26,611 nt of DNA, taken from Silene noctiflora (taxonomy: Eukaryota; Streptophyta; Magnoliopsida; Caryophyllales; Caryophyllaceae). Positions 10,316 to 21,060 of this stretch are shown one piece after another. Both the position numbers and the translations under genes were made by a program. The stretch spans positions 59,519 to 86,129 of the forward strand of contig VHZZ01001891.1 of assembly GCA_009801015.1 (NCBI GenBank), read 5' to 3'. Under the pieces are notes generated by a model, which searched no databases, was not told the origin of the DNA, and saw nothing but the letters and a program-made list of their open reading frames with translations. Positions within the stretch are counted from its first letter, which is position 1, and every line of letters begins with the position of its first letter.

Positions 10316-10400
10316 ACCCCGTACTACCCTATACCTCTCTTTACCTAATCTCAGTCTCGCACTCTCACCAAAATCACCGCATCCCCAAAATCAACCAAAA

Positions 10401-13400
10401 ATGTTGCCCCCAAACATAAGCGGCAACGTGGTCATCCTCTCGCCGGAAGCCATCTCCGCCGCCGGCCGTTCCGCCGACAAGCAATCGCTGCAAAACCTTC
10501 AATCCAAAATGAAGTGCGATCCTGAGAGCTACACCGCAGAGTTAGAGCTCATCTACCGTCAATTCCAGTCGTCGCTCGAACTCTTCAAACAACAAGCTGC
10601 ATTGAGTTTTAATTCGCTTTCCGGTGTCGCTGCCGATCCTTCCGTATCGAAAAACCTCGCGGAACGGTCTATGTTTTTGTCTCATATGTTTCCACATTAT
10701 TCGAAACATCTCGCTGCTTTTCCGGAGCTTTTGGCGGACCTTCTTCGGTCTTCTGCGCATTCACTTCCGTCTTATCTTCGTTCTCATCTTACTCAGGCTC
10801 TTATTCTACTGGTTAATCGTAAGGTTAGGGTCTCAAATATACATATCATTATGTACTCCATTCTGTATTGGTCATTTGGTTACCTTTGATTAAAATACGT
10901 CTCGCAATATAAAAGGTAAAGAAATGATTGAGACGGAAATAATACTTTCGTAGTTTTGATTGTTAATCTCCTGGTTAGTCACAAGGTTAGGGCCTCATAT
11001 GTAGATTGATTGTAAATAGTAATAATGTGGAAGAACTGCATAAAACTACTTACTATAATCTGATTTTGTGAGTTGTTACTATAAATTGGTCGTTTTAGGT
11101 GAATTGGTGCTGAAATGCTGACAATCATACATTAGGCCGTCATCTGTAACAAAATGATTTGCAAAACACTTGATTAATTGGAAGTTTTAGGCAATTTTTC
11201 CTATTCATATTGGTAATATGTATGTGTTTTATGTTTTAGCTCATTATTTTGATGAACTCTATAGGTTAGGCGTTGAATTACTGAGTGATTGTTATGTTGA
11301 TGACAGTGTTTTTGTTTAAATTGTCGTAACTGGTGCTTTTGTATTCTTGTTGTCGCTGTGCGAGTAATTGTGTTTGATTTGTTTCAAGTAGGGCTGTTGT
11401 TGTCGGCCTTATAAGGTTATTGGTGTAATTGTTTTAGATTTAGGATGTAGTTGTGACAATAAGTTGCGAGATACTGACTGCACGACATGGAAACATGTCT
11501 TATTGCATTGTGATTTGTGACGGGTTATTTGGAGTGGGAATGTGTTGAATATGTAGGCTTCGGAGATGAAGGAATTGGAAGTAGGTTATAGATGTGGCTA
11601 TTTAAATTATTTGCTGTGTTACTCCGACTCTCCGACACGTGTCAGAGTGTCGGACACGGCTATTTTAGGTAAATTTTCCTATTTTGTGGTCTAAATTGAA
11701 GTGTCGAAGTGTCGTGTCGTGCCAGACACGCGACACCACAGTTAAGTGAAGTGTCGGAGTAATAACATAGATTATTTGTAGATAGTTGATGAAGTTGTTT
11801 ATTCACGCATCACTCATGAAGTTATAGTGATTCGATAGCCTTTACTTCAAGCTCTGAACTTGTGTTGACGAGTTACTTATGTAAACCTCTGATTACGTGT
11901 CCTGGCTTGCGTAAAAGCCGAATTAGATCAATCTTGCCCTAATAGTTACTTAAAAAGCTGGAATTGGTATTTGTGGAAGGGGCAGAAGCAGGCATTTGAT
12001 TGAATTTCATGTTTTCAGTCCCTCAGTTCTTAAGAGCAAACTTTTACCTTTGTAAAAGCAAAATTGATGTATCTTTTGATAAATGTAACACAAATTCTTT
12101 AGTTTTACTGACTCTAACAAGGCATTGGGTTGCAGAAAGTTGAGATTGGCCAGACGCTGGCATTGTTCATGGAACTCCAGACTCTTGGTGATAGGACTTT
12201 GAAGAAACTGGCATACTCGCACGTAGTTCGTTTTATTCAGCGCATGAATAAGAAGCACAAAGATGATTCTAAGAATAAGCCTCTTCAGAATGTTCTTTTT
12301 CAAATGCTACAGGTTTGTCTTGTTGTGAGTTAAATTTGAGTGGATATGTGTGCAGATAATTCTTCACTTCTTGTTTGAGAGCCGAGTATAAAAATAATGT
12401 TTTTACAGCGGGAGGAGGAGTTAATAGCAAAGAGAGCTCTTGTCACTCTTTGTGATCTTCACCGCAGAAAAGTCTGGACTGATGATAGGACTGTGAACGC
12501 AATCTGCATGGCTTGCTTTCATCCTTCATCAAGGTGCTCACGTCTTAAATGCCTACATTGATGAGGTGATCTTTTACGTGAAGGAAGAAATTATTTGTGT
12601 ATTTGTTATGTTGATTCAGTCTGGTGTTATTGTCTTTTAGGATCATGATTGCAGCTCTTTCCTTTCTTCTTGATTTTGAGAAAATCCAAGACGATGATGA
12701 CAGTGATGCATCGAGCAGTGATGATGAGGACTCTGTGCAACAACCCCATGTGGCTCTTAGTAGGGAAGACGTGTATAAGGTCTCTTCTGCCTTCTTATCA
12801 GTCTATTGCTTTTGCTTTTTGGTGTAGTTGCGGTTGCACTTGCCTATGCTCTTGTTTGGCAATGCATGTAAAATTAAAGTTCCATGATTTTGGATCTTCT
12901 ATGAATTTGAAAAGTGCGGTAAGCCGGTAACGAAGGAATTTTGTTTGATTAAAAAAAAATTCCTAGTTCCCTTTCCTGTTACATTGGCAACTAAACAACA
13001 GAGCAAAAGTGTACATGCTAGGAATCAAGGTGTTTAAGTAAACAAGCACGAAGTTGAATGTTAACGTGAGTGCGTTACTGTAAAGATGTTCAATTGTACT
13101 TTGGTTGTGGGTTTTCTTTTTGTATTTGCTCTGTTTAATCTAATTTCTATGCATTTTAAACTAATGTTTAACTACTTCAGGCTAATAAAAAAGGAACATC
13201 GAAAAGCAAAAAGAAAAAGAAAGCAAAGTTGCAACGTGTAGTTCGTAGTATGAAAAGACAGCAGCGCTTGGATTCGGAAAAAACGGGCCCTACATATTAT
13301 TCACCACTTACAAAATTGAAAGATGCTCAGGTTCGTTGCTTTTATTGTGCCTATTGTGTGTTTCTGTTCTTCCATTTATCTTTCTCTATGCTATTTATTG

Positions 13401-16400
13401 TAAATCAATTGGGAGTTTATTTTTCTCTCAGGGATTTGCTGAAAAGCTGTTTTCTCGACTACAGAGCTGTAATGAGCGCTTTGAGGTTCGTGTGTTTCTA
13501 TTTAAATATGGTTGTAGCTGAATTTTTTCATTCCTAAGCTTGCGTGAGGGATTAATGAGATGTGAATATAAATACTAGCTGAAACTTTCTTGGCCGCAGC
13601 TTTCTGGTCCTGCCATACCTTTAATTATTTGCTTGAGCTTTGTGTTTTTTTGTAACTCAAGTGTTTTCGGTTCTCTGCTCAAGTACTTGATGATAGTTGA
13701 CATGTTGCCTGATCTATGTGGCTGTAGGTTAAAATGATGATGTTAAAAGTGGTTGCCAGGACCATTGGGCTCCACCAATTGATATTGCTGAATTTCTATT
13801 CCTTCATCCAGAAATATGTCCAGGTTTGTGGTTCCACCACCCATAGGTGTTTTAGATGTTTGAACTTTGAAGACTGCGTTTGATTTACAGCTTATAATTT
13901 CTCTGTGTAGCCCCATCAACGAGATATAACTAATCTGCTTGCTGCTGCGGTGCAAGCCTGCCATGAAATGGTCTGTATTTTATATTTTAATTACATCTTT
14001 CAGCTTCTTTTTATCTTTTTTTTTTATCCTTTCTGCATTACATTAGCCGTTCCTTCTTCCTGACTTTAAGCTTTATTTTGTTTTTTTTGTTTTTTTTATC
14101 ATTTGTCTAATCCATGATCGGCAACTGGTCATATTAGGTACCACCTGATGCTGTTGAACCTCTGTTTAGGCAGATTGTGAACCAATTTGTACACGACCGT
14201 TCTCGTACAGAGGTATTATTGTTTTATTCTTGCTATATATACTCCCTCCCATTCACTATTTTCTTCTCGTTTGCTTTTGCGCAGTCTCCAAGGCGTCACT
14301 TTGACCAAATTTTTTGCAGTGTTTGCGTTGTTTGTTTTGGTCGAAAATTATATTTTGTGAATGATATTTTTATAAAAAATATAAATATTTTAATTTTTAT
14401 GTGTTAATATTTATTATTTTTCAACTTATTTCAACTTTGACCCTAAAAAGGGAAATGGGAATAAAAAAAGAATGGCAGGGAGTATCTTTATGCAAGTAAG
14501 CTAGGGATCCTAAGACTTTAAACTTCTGGTTTCTCGATTACTCAGATTTGTAATGTGACTTATGTGAATGTCCTTATAAAAATTGTCAAATTTTAGGAAT
14601 TTCTCCCAGCTGTAAATGTTTGGACCTTCAGTGAATTTCTTATGAGTGTGCTGTTTATCTTTTGTCAGGCTATAGCTGTTGGATTGAACGTGGTGAGAGA
14701 GATATGTCTACGCATGCCACTGGTAGAAATCTGACTCTCTCATGCCCTAGTAGATTTTTTAATTTTAGCTGAATCTCCGATTGAGTCCCATATGTGGGTG
14801 GTACTTGGTAGAATGGGTTGAGTTTGATGGCTGCATCATCATTAGATGTTTGAATTGCTTTGTGGACATGTTGAAGTCATTCTCACATTTCTAGATGAAC
14901 TCTTAGAAAGTTAGTATATATGAATCAATTATTGTCAAACGTGTACGCTAAAGAAGGCACCTTTCGTCTTCAATCTGAAGATATAAGCTATCATATTTTT
15001 CTCCGAGTAATTTTATTAAATTCAAAAGTCATGGCGTAGCTCGAAAATCAAAACTGCATTTGTTTTTAAATAGAGAAAGTGTCCTGTTTTTATAAGCATG
15101 TCTGTTTATGTGCTTGTTAGCTAACAACAATTTCCGCTACTTCATGGGATGTAGATGATGACCGAGGATTTGCTACAAGATCTTGTTTTATATAGAAAAT
15201 CTCACGAAAAAGCAGTTACAAGTGCAGCGCGCTCTCTTCTGGCTTTATTTCGAGAGGTATTGTCACTCAGTTAACTCTTGTTAAGCCATGGGTGTCTTTC
15301 TTTTAAGGTTTTGTAAGTAATCTTGTTGGCTTCTTGTAGGTTTGCCCTTCACTGCTAGCCAAAAAAGACCGAGGGCGGCCCACCGACCCGAAAGCTAGAC
15401 CTAAAGAATATGGAGAGGTGAATGTTGCAACCGATGTTCCCGGTGCTGAATTATTGAAGCTACATAATGATGATAGTGACTTGGAGGATGATGGTCATAA
15501 TGGCGCTGAAGACATCAATGATGGTGATGACGTTGGTGATGATGCTGATTCTGTCGATTTTGGCAGTGACGATGATGACACCGATGAAGGTAGTGAAGAG
15601 GTTGAAGATGATGACGAGATGAGTATTGGCGTGGGCGGAAGTGAAGATGAAAGTAATGACTCGGATAATTCGGGAGATGATGAAGATACATGTAGCTTGA
15701 GTGAATCTGATGACAGTGATAAAGGCGTCAGCCAAAGTGAAAAACGGAAGAGAAAATTTGCTGATTTTGATGACCAACTGAATGCTGCTAAGGGTAGTCT
15801 TCGAGCTCTAAAGAAACTGACTACATCAAAGTTAGAGATCACATCAGAAACAGATGATCTCATTTATTCTAATGAGGACTTCAAACGTATCAGAGAGTTA
15901 CAGGTACACAAGTTAATTGTTATATTATTTGAACTGTCAATCAGGCAGGCCGAATCAGTTTCGTCACATCAATGCCAATTGCTGATGTAGACATTGGATT
16001 TGGGGTGTTATCAGGTCAAACAGGGGTCTAATTGAGTTTGTGTGGGTCATCATCCTACGGGGTAATTCCAGGTCAATGATTGTGTACTTGTGTTGGGTTA
16101 AGAAGGTTTTGCTTATCCACCCTTTCGTTTTGGAATTTGGATACAACCTTTTCAGAATTTCCTAAGTTAGGGTTGTCATTTTTTTTTTCAGAGTTATTGT
16201 TGGTTATTTTTGGGTCATTGCAATTGGTGGGGACTATTTTTTGCTTGGGCAAACATAGGATTGAATTATTTTATTGGTGAGTTAAAGCTTAGAAGTCAAA
16301 TGGAAGATTAATTACATTGGGATCATTATTAAGCTAAATCATTGTTGGGTTATCATCAGGTCATATAGGCCATAGGATGGGGTTTGTTTCTGTTTGGGAC

Positions 16401-18901
16401 GAGGCATATGTCATTATTCTGGCATTCTACGTTTCCCTGATGTTTTTCTTGGTTCTTAATGCATTAGGCAAAGGAGAAAGTTAACACTGCTCTGACACAA
16501 CATGGGCTTTTAAAGGGCACAAATTCCAGGTCTGCAAGCATTAAGATTCCATCTCCTGGCCAATTGAGTCTCAAGCCGATTGACCCTGCCAAATTTGATG
16601 TGAGTTTTGTGCTTTTAGCTTGTTCACCATTTGCAATGAGTTTCCATACTATTTTGTGTGTTTCTTGTGGTAGCATAAAGCACGAGATTGGGCAACTTAT
16701 CAGGGCTACTTTTTTTCTGATCAGTTTCATCTCTGGATGAGTTTCCTTTATTCCAGAATTTACGCAGTGATAAGGATACAAAGGGCTATCTTCTGTTTTA
16801 GAAAAATGAATTCGTAATTCCTAACACGTCGTCAGGCTCTGTCTGCGAATAGCGAATTGAAGATGATAACTTTAGGGTATCTGTAATATCTTGCGGGACC
16901 TTTATTTTTGTCGGTTCCTGTCCATGCAATGATTAGGCCATAATCTCCGACTGAAATTTGTACATGTAGTTGCTAAAGAAATCTCTACCCAGGAAATAGG
17001 TCAGTAGAATTCCTAGGAATTATTTTAGAGGGAGAAAGAAAGAGTAAACATGGAGAAGTGAAAGAAACCTGCCTGTATTTGTTCTTGTAGCCGAGGGCCG
17101 AGACACTTCGGTTTCAGCTCAATCTAGGTTATATAAGCAGTGAATGATGGATGCTTCTCCATACCATTGAGAGACTTCTAAAATGTCATAATAGTTCCCA
17201 ATCAAATGTAAAACTAACCGTAAATCAAAGTATCTGCAACTCAAAGGTAAAACTAATCATGATTGCTGCAAGCATGCGGCTGATATACACTATTAAGTGC
17301 TCACAAGTCACAACTAGTGATAGCAAACTAGTGGAATATTAACAGTGATATAAAAAAGCACTATGGAGTATAAAATGCTTACAAATTGGAAGTAGTGATA
17401 CTCTTCTGGTATTCCCGCATCAGTGTTCTTTGGGGTATTGCTGATTTTTCTGAGCAGGCTTAAAGTTTTCCAATATAATATTGCTTTTGGTAAATTATAG
17501 TCGAATTCTTCAGAGTTCAGTCTATATGTGGGTTTTTGTTGTGGAAATGGTATATCAGACACTTTAAGTTAAGTTATTTTTGCATTAAACTATGAATATT
17601 GTTGAATTATTTATGACATTTATAATACATTGAAGTTGGATGTAAAATCTAATTAAAACGCGTATTAGCCTTGTAAAGAAAACCAGTAAAAACAATATAT
17701 GTATTTATGGTAGAGATTGAGAAGGGAAGGAGTTTGGAATTATTATATTATTAAGGTAAGGAATTTGTGAGATAATCTAGGTAAAGATTGATGAATATTG
17801 TGTAAATCATTTTAGTATATATGTATTTACGGTATATACTTGCCAATTAGTGGAGCCAATTAACAGTGGGTATATTTATAAAAGATTTGGCTAAAGTATA
17901 TTTAGAGAATAAGAATTAGTCAGAATATAACATTGAGCGCAATTTTTCAGTACTCTTAACATACATGAGCGGGGATTTTGTAAGTTGTGTTGATCTTTTA
18001 GTATATAGGGGATGGGATAATGGATGTGGATTTTTGTTCTGGAAATGGTGCATCAGTATATATAGTTTTGTGGCTGTGCCTCGTAAGATACTGAACATGG
18101 TAATAGATTGAAAACGGCCAAAGGGGTGATAGATATTCGTGATTAATGGTGTATCCTAGTGGTATGTTACAGACAATGAGTCTGCTGTTCTTTATTCCAG
18201 TCTCCATTCTTGAGGTTAACGAAGGTTTGTCCTTGTTTAATTATCTTAGCTACACCAGTAGTCTTATACTTGGTTGTTAACTTTAATTTCTACACTCTGC
18301 CTTATATAGTAGGAGTATTTATCTACTATATCTAAAATTTTGTGTTTTCTTTTTTGGCAGACAAATTCGAGAGGAAAGCTGACCAAGGAGCAGAGAATCG
18401 CAGTAATGAAAGATGGAAGAGAAGGCCGAGAGCAGTACAAGGCCAAAACTGCTGTGAAGAAGAATAAGGTATCGCACTCTTACAATGATCCTTTCATGGT
18501 TGTGTTATTCTCCATTTCTCCTTACTTTTAAGAGAAATTTGCATGGCTGGGGATACCAGAATCCACTACCAAAATTGGTATTTCGATTGCTAGACTGCTG
18601 TCTACATGAGATGAACCGTTGGGTTTGGCCCCGTGTCGTGGGCAGACTTGTAATCGTTCGAGTTGAACTTAACAAATTTAATTGATGTTGGGTTTTTTAT
18701 TGGTCATAGTAAAATTGGTTGCTCATACTGTAATTGTATGATAATAAACAGAAAGCTGGTACAAGTAACCGTGAAAAGCAACACAAGAAGAATTTGCCGC
18801 ACCGCGCAAAGCTATTTAAGATAAACAGAGATAAACAAATGAGGAAGACGAAACAAAAGACGGCTGGTAAACAATTCCGCGGAAAGAAAGCGTGGAAGTA
18901 G
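10401..18901 (+). CDS. SDA1: SDA1 homologue, 60S ribosome biogenesis (fifteen exons, complete)
   Basis: SDA1 is a nucleolar/nuclear protein needed for maturation and export of pre-60S ribosomes and for passage through G1 in yeast. Exons: 10401-10823, 12136-12312, 12409-12533, 12641-12779, 13181-13330, 13432-13485, 13728-13823, 13911-13970, 14138-14212, 14669-14722, 15155-15256, 15340-15903, 16468-16599, 18361-18468, 18752-18901. All junctions are GT-AG and the sum is 803 codons (802 residues), close to the length I recall for Arabidopsis. The N-terminal part (LQSKMKCDPESY, LFKQQAALSF, MFLSHMFPHY, LPSYLRSHLTQALILL) matches the NUC130/SDA1 N-terminal domain. Further on are an acidic patch near 259-271, a Lys-rich segment near 296-305 (likely nuclear localisation), a long D/E/S-rich tract (about 529-613), KRKRK near 620 and the conserved tail KLTKEQR ... 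TSNREKQHKKNLP ... GKQFRGKKAWK. Nothing looks broken. Confidence 0.97.
10856..10942. mobile_element. Very short Stowaway-type MITE in SDA1 intron 1
   Basis: The left arm CTCCATTCTGTATTGGTCAT then TTGGTTACCTTT pairs with the right arm, whose reverse complement reads TTTCCGTCTCAATCATTTC then TTTACCTTT. TA dinucleotides flank it (10854-10855 and 10943-10944). At 87 bases it is almost entirely terminal inverted repeats and could fold as one hairpin, 32 bases after the exon 1 donor. Confidence 0.65.
11614..11770. mobile_element. hAT-type MITE with exact 8-bp target duplication
   Basis: The left end CTGTGTTACTCCGAC and the reverse complement of the right end CTATGTTATTACTCCGAC are inverted repeats. 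The element is flanked by identical ATTATTTG at 11606-11613 and 11771-11778. An 8-base target duplication is expected for the hAT superfamily. The interior is rich in GTGTC/GACAC words such as CCGACACGTGTCAGAGTGTC. It has no coding capacity. Confidence 0.82.
14242..14482. mobile_element. Stowaway MITE in SDA1 intron 9
   Basis: The termini CTCCCTCCCATTCACTATTT and (reverse complement of the right end) CTCCCTGCCATTCTTTTTTT are inverted repeats flanked by TA (14240-14241 and 14483-14484). The TACTCCCTCC start is the classic Stowaway signature. The element makes up about half of the 456-base intron and begins 29 bases after the exon 9 donor. Confidence 0.87.
16600..18360 (+). other. SDA1 intron 13 (long)
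   Basis: A 1.76-kb phase-0 intron separates the conserved IDPAKFD and KLTKEQR parts of the C-terminal domain, which are continuous in other SDA1 proteins as I recall them, so no coding exon appears to be missing. The only structure I can support is an imperfect 31-base direct repeat at 17528-17558 and 18026-18056 (27 of 31 match). No transposon termini were recognised. Confidence 0.65.
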
Positions 18902-19275
18902 TTCTGCAATTATGGGTGTAACTTAATTTTGCTACTGAATTATTTACAAACACTAAATATTTTCATTTACACAATAGAAGATGTAGCTGCAGTATTAGTC
19001 GATTTCCCTTTCAAGATCCCACACGATGCACACAGGTCACCTTCTCATTGTTTTCCGTGAGATAATAGTCAACTGTTTATTAGTACCAAAACTTTCCTCG
19101 GACGTTATTCTGGTTTTCTGCTTGATTTTTAATCGTATGGTATGCCTGGTATGAAAATTGAACAACGATTTGCTAGAAATTCCGGTATTTGTCATGATAT
19201 TCAGTAATCTGAGTCGTGAATGGAAATTAAACTTGTTTTTGTACGGTTATTTTTTGGTTAATTAATGGGAAAGCA

Positions 19276-19935
19276 TCCTTTATATACTAAAAGAATAACA
19301 CTCTTTTAAATAATCCCGCCCACTTTTTCTGCTCAAGTATTTCACATACTAAAATAAATTCACTTGTTATAAATATGAATACCCAATATGGTACTTACTT
19401 TATTTCACAATATTAACATCCTAATTATTCTATTCCATAAATCTTATTTCTTACACAAATGCAATCTCCTATCTACTAGGAGAATAAAGATCCTCAAAAA
19501 TTAATCCCTCCAAAACTAATCTTTCATTTAAAAAATAACAATTTTTTCATCTACCTATAATATTTTCACCATTAAACTTTAAAATTTAACCTTATAACTA
19601 AAATGAATAAATTTGGTATAAATAAAACTATAATTATACATAACCATAAACTGTTATTTAATTTTGTTATGAAAAAAGAATTAATGAAAAGAATTTACGA
19701 AAATTTATAAAAATGAAATCACTAGAGTAAAATATTTTCATAAAAATAAACATTTCATGAAATTATTTAATTATCTTGATTAATTTTTAGATTAACTTTT
19801 TTTTTTCCAAATCAAAAATACAATTGAATGAGAAGAAATATGAAAATGAATGAGATATTAATCTAAAATGTATAAGTAATACTCTAAAAAGTAAAAATGT
19901 TTATATATACCGTGAATACACGAGATCTATACTAG
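19276..19935 (+). mobile_element. Non-autonomous Helitron
   Basis: The element begins TCCTTTATATACTAAAAG and ends GATCTATACTAG, fitting the Helitron rule of a 5' TC and 3' CTRR. A short hairpin precedes the 3' end (CGTG-AATA-CACG at about 19910-19921), about eleven bases from the terminal CTAG. The flanks are A (19275) and T (19936), so the insertion is between A and T with no target duplication, as Helitrons do. The interior is AT-rich, with no helicase or Rep coding. Similar TATATACTAAAAG starts and CTATACTAGT ends are known from plant Helitrons. Confidence 0.75.
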
Positions 19936-20422
19936 TTGGTGATCAAATAGTTGAAATATAATTAGTGTATTATCAAAGATAATCTGAAAACTGTGTTAAA
20001 AATGACAATACTATTCTATTTTTGCGTGTTTCAGTAAAATATGAGTAATTTGTACGGTAAGGTGGATAACTACAATTAATAAGAAAATAAACTATATTCC
20101 TTTGTTTTCTTATTAGGCCTTTTTTTGTTGGTTCAAAGTTTGTTGTGAACTAGATTAATTACATGATAATTAAAGGGTAACTATTCCATTCGATCATTAA
20201 TTTGAGAACTTGTATAAAAAAATAGTGAACTTAAAAATTTATAATAAAACTCAAAAATAATATATTTCTTCTATTTTTTAATGATGTTCCCATTTGTTTA
20301 ATATATATGATGAGTATTTTAATAAAATGGATACATCATAAAGATATAGATGGAATATATATATATAAACTCAATTAAATTATAATTTTGAAAATTAAAA
20401 TATAACTAAAAAATTATCAAAG

Positions 20423-20539
20423 CTCGAACAAAATACACAAACTCCAACTCCAAGTAGAATTGTTATGATTGTACAGTACGGAGTAGTATTTACCGAATGT
20501 TCACAAAAGGAACATTTTACTCGAACAAAATACACAAAC
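20423..20539. repeat. Exact 20-base direct repeats flanking a 77-base insert
   Basis: CTCGAACAAAATACACAAAC occurs at 20423-20442 and again at 20520-20539. The 77 bases between include TACGGAGTA and the palindromic TGTTCACAAAAGGAACA. The repeats are longer than any common transposon target duplication, which points to repair-associated templated insertion or a small duplication. Confidence 0.75.
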
Positions 20540-21060
20540 GAAGTGCATGATGATATGCATGTGGGAAATGCGGTGAGACGAATGGTGTGATACTGTGACC
20601 TGTAAAGCACTACATGAGCTGGATTGCCATCATTTTTCTACGACTTGAATGAGTCGGACAAGAATGTCCAACTGAGGTTATAAAACCAGCGACGGAATTC
20701 ACAACAATGAATGATCATGTCATGTTGCGAACAAAGATTCAAGACAACAACTAAACTCGGACAAATTAAACCCAAAAAAAATAATTATATTGAAATGAAT
20801 AACTCACATTCACCAAACAAGCACAATACTAAAACAGTTTTCGACTTCCACAAATGACGACTGTTCACTTGTATATACTTCACATTGCAATGCAGATATA
20901 AGATGCACAAATCCCTCCTCTAAACTTATTTCCCTACATGAAATGCACACTGGACACTAAATGCAAGAATAAATATGCCAAGAAAGACTAGACAGTAAAT
21001 ACTTTATGTATACCAAATGTTTTGCTTCAAAATTGTTTTAAGGGATACCACACTGGTCTC

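Larger units (their letters stand above)
9310..10400. promoter_or_regulatory. Shared head-to-head promoter region of ELP2 and SDA1
   Basis: The start codons of ELP2 (9309, minus) and SDA1 (10401, plus) face away from each other across 1,091 bases, so both promoters and both 5' UTRs lie here. It contains a Stowaway MITE (9549-9743), a tandem 20-base repeat (9921-9960), an AT-rich core (about 9960-10140) and a telo-box beside SDA1 (10307-10315). I see no unambiguous TATA box for either gene. Confidence 0.75.
10824..12135 (+). other. SDA1 intron 1 (long)
   Basis: This 1.3-kb phase-0 intron holds a short Stowaway MITE just after the donor (10856-10942) and a hAT-type MITE (11614-11770). The donor used is AAG|GTTAGG at 10824. 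A GTAAGG four bases upstream would break the frame with the next exon. Confidence 0.75.
18902..21060. other. Intergenic region between converging SDA1 and the PB1 gene
   Basis: Both flanking genes end here, so it contains two 3' UTRs; neither poly(A) site was placed. About 19276-19935 is a non-autonomous Helitron. The remainder (to about 20400) is very AT-rich without recognisable genes. A pair of 20-base direct repeats lies at 20423-20442 and 20520-20539. Confidence 0.7.

Noticed and set aside
10198-10419. Plus-strand frame of 73 codons overlapping the SDA1 start
   Set aside because: It begins at a non-ATG codon in the leader, has no homology I recognise, and overlaps the real start codon out of frame.
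15460-15863. Minus-strand open frames of about 105 and 122 codons
   Set aside because: They are the antisense of the GAT/GAA-rich acidic tract of SDA1 exon 12, where stop codons are rare in other frames.
16000-16420. Recurring GGTCAT words in SDA1 intron 12 as a satellite or transposon
   Set aside because: Spacing is irregular and no termini or alignable units were found.
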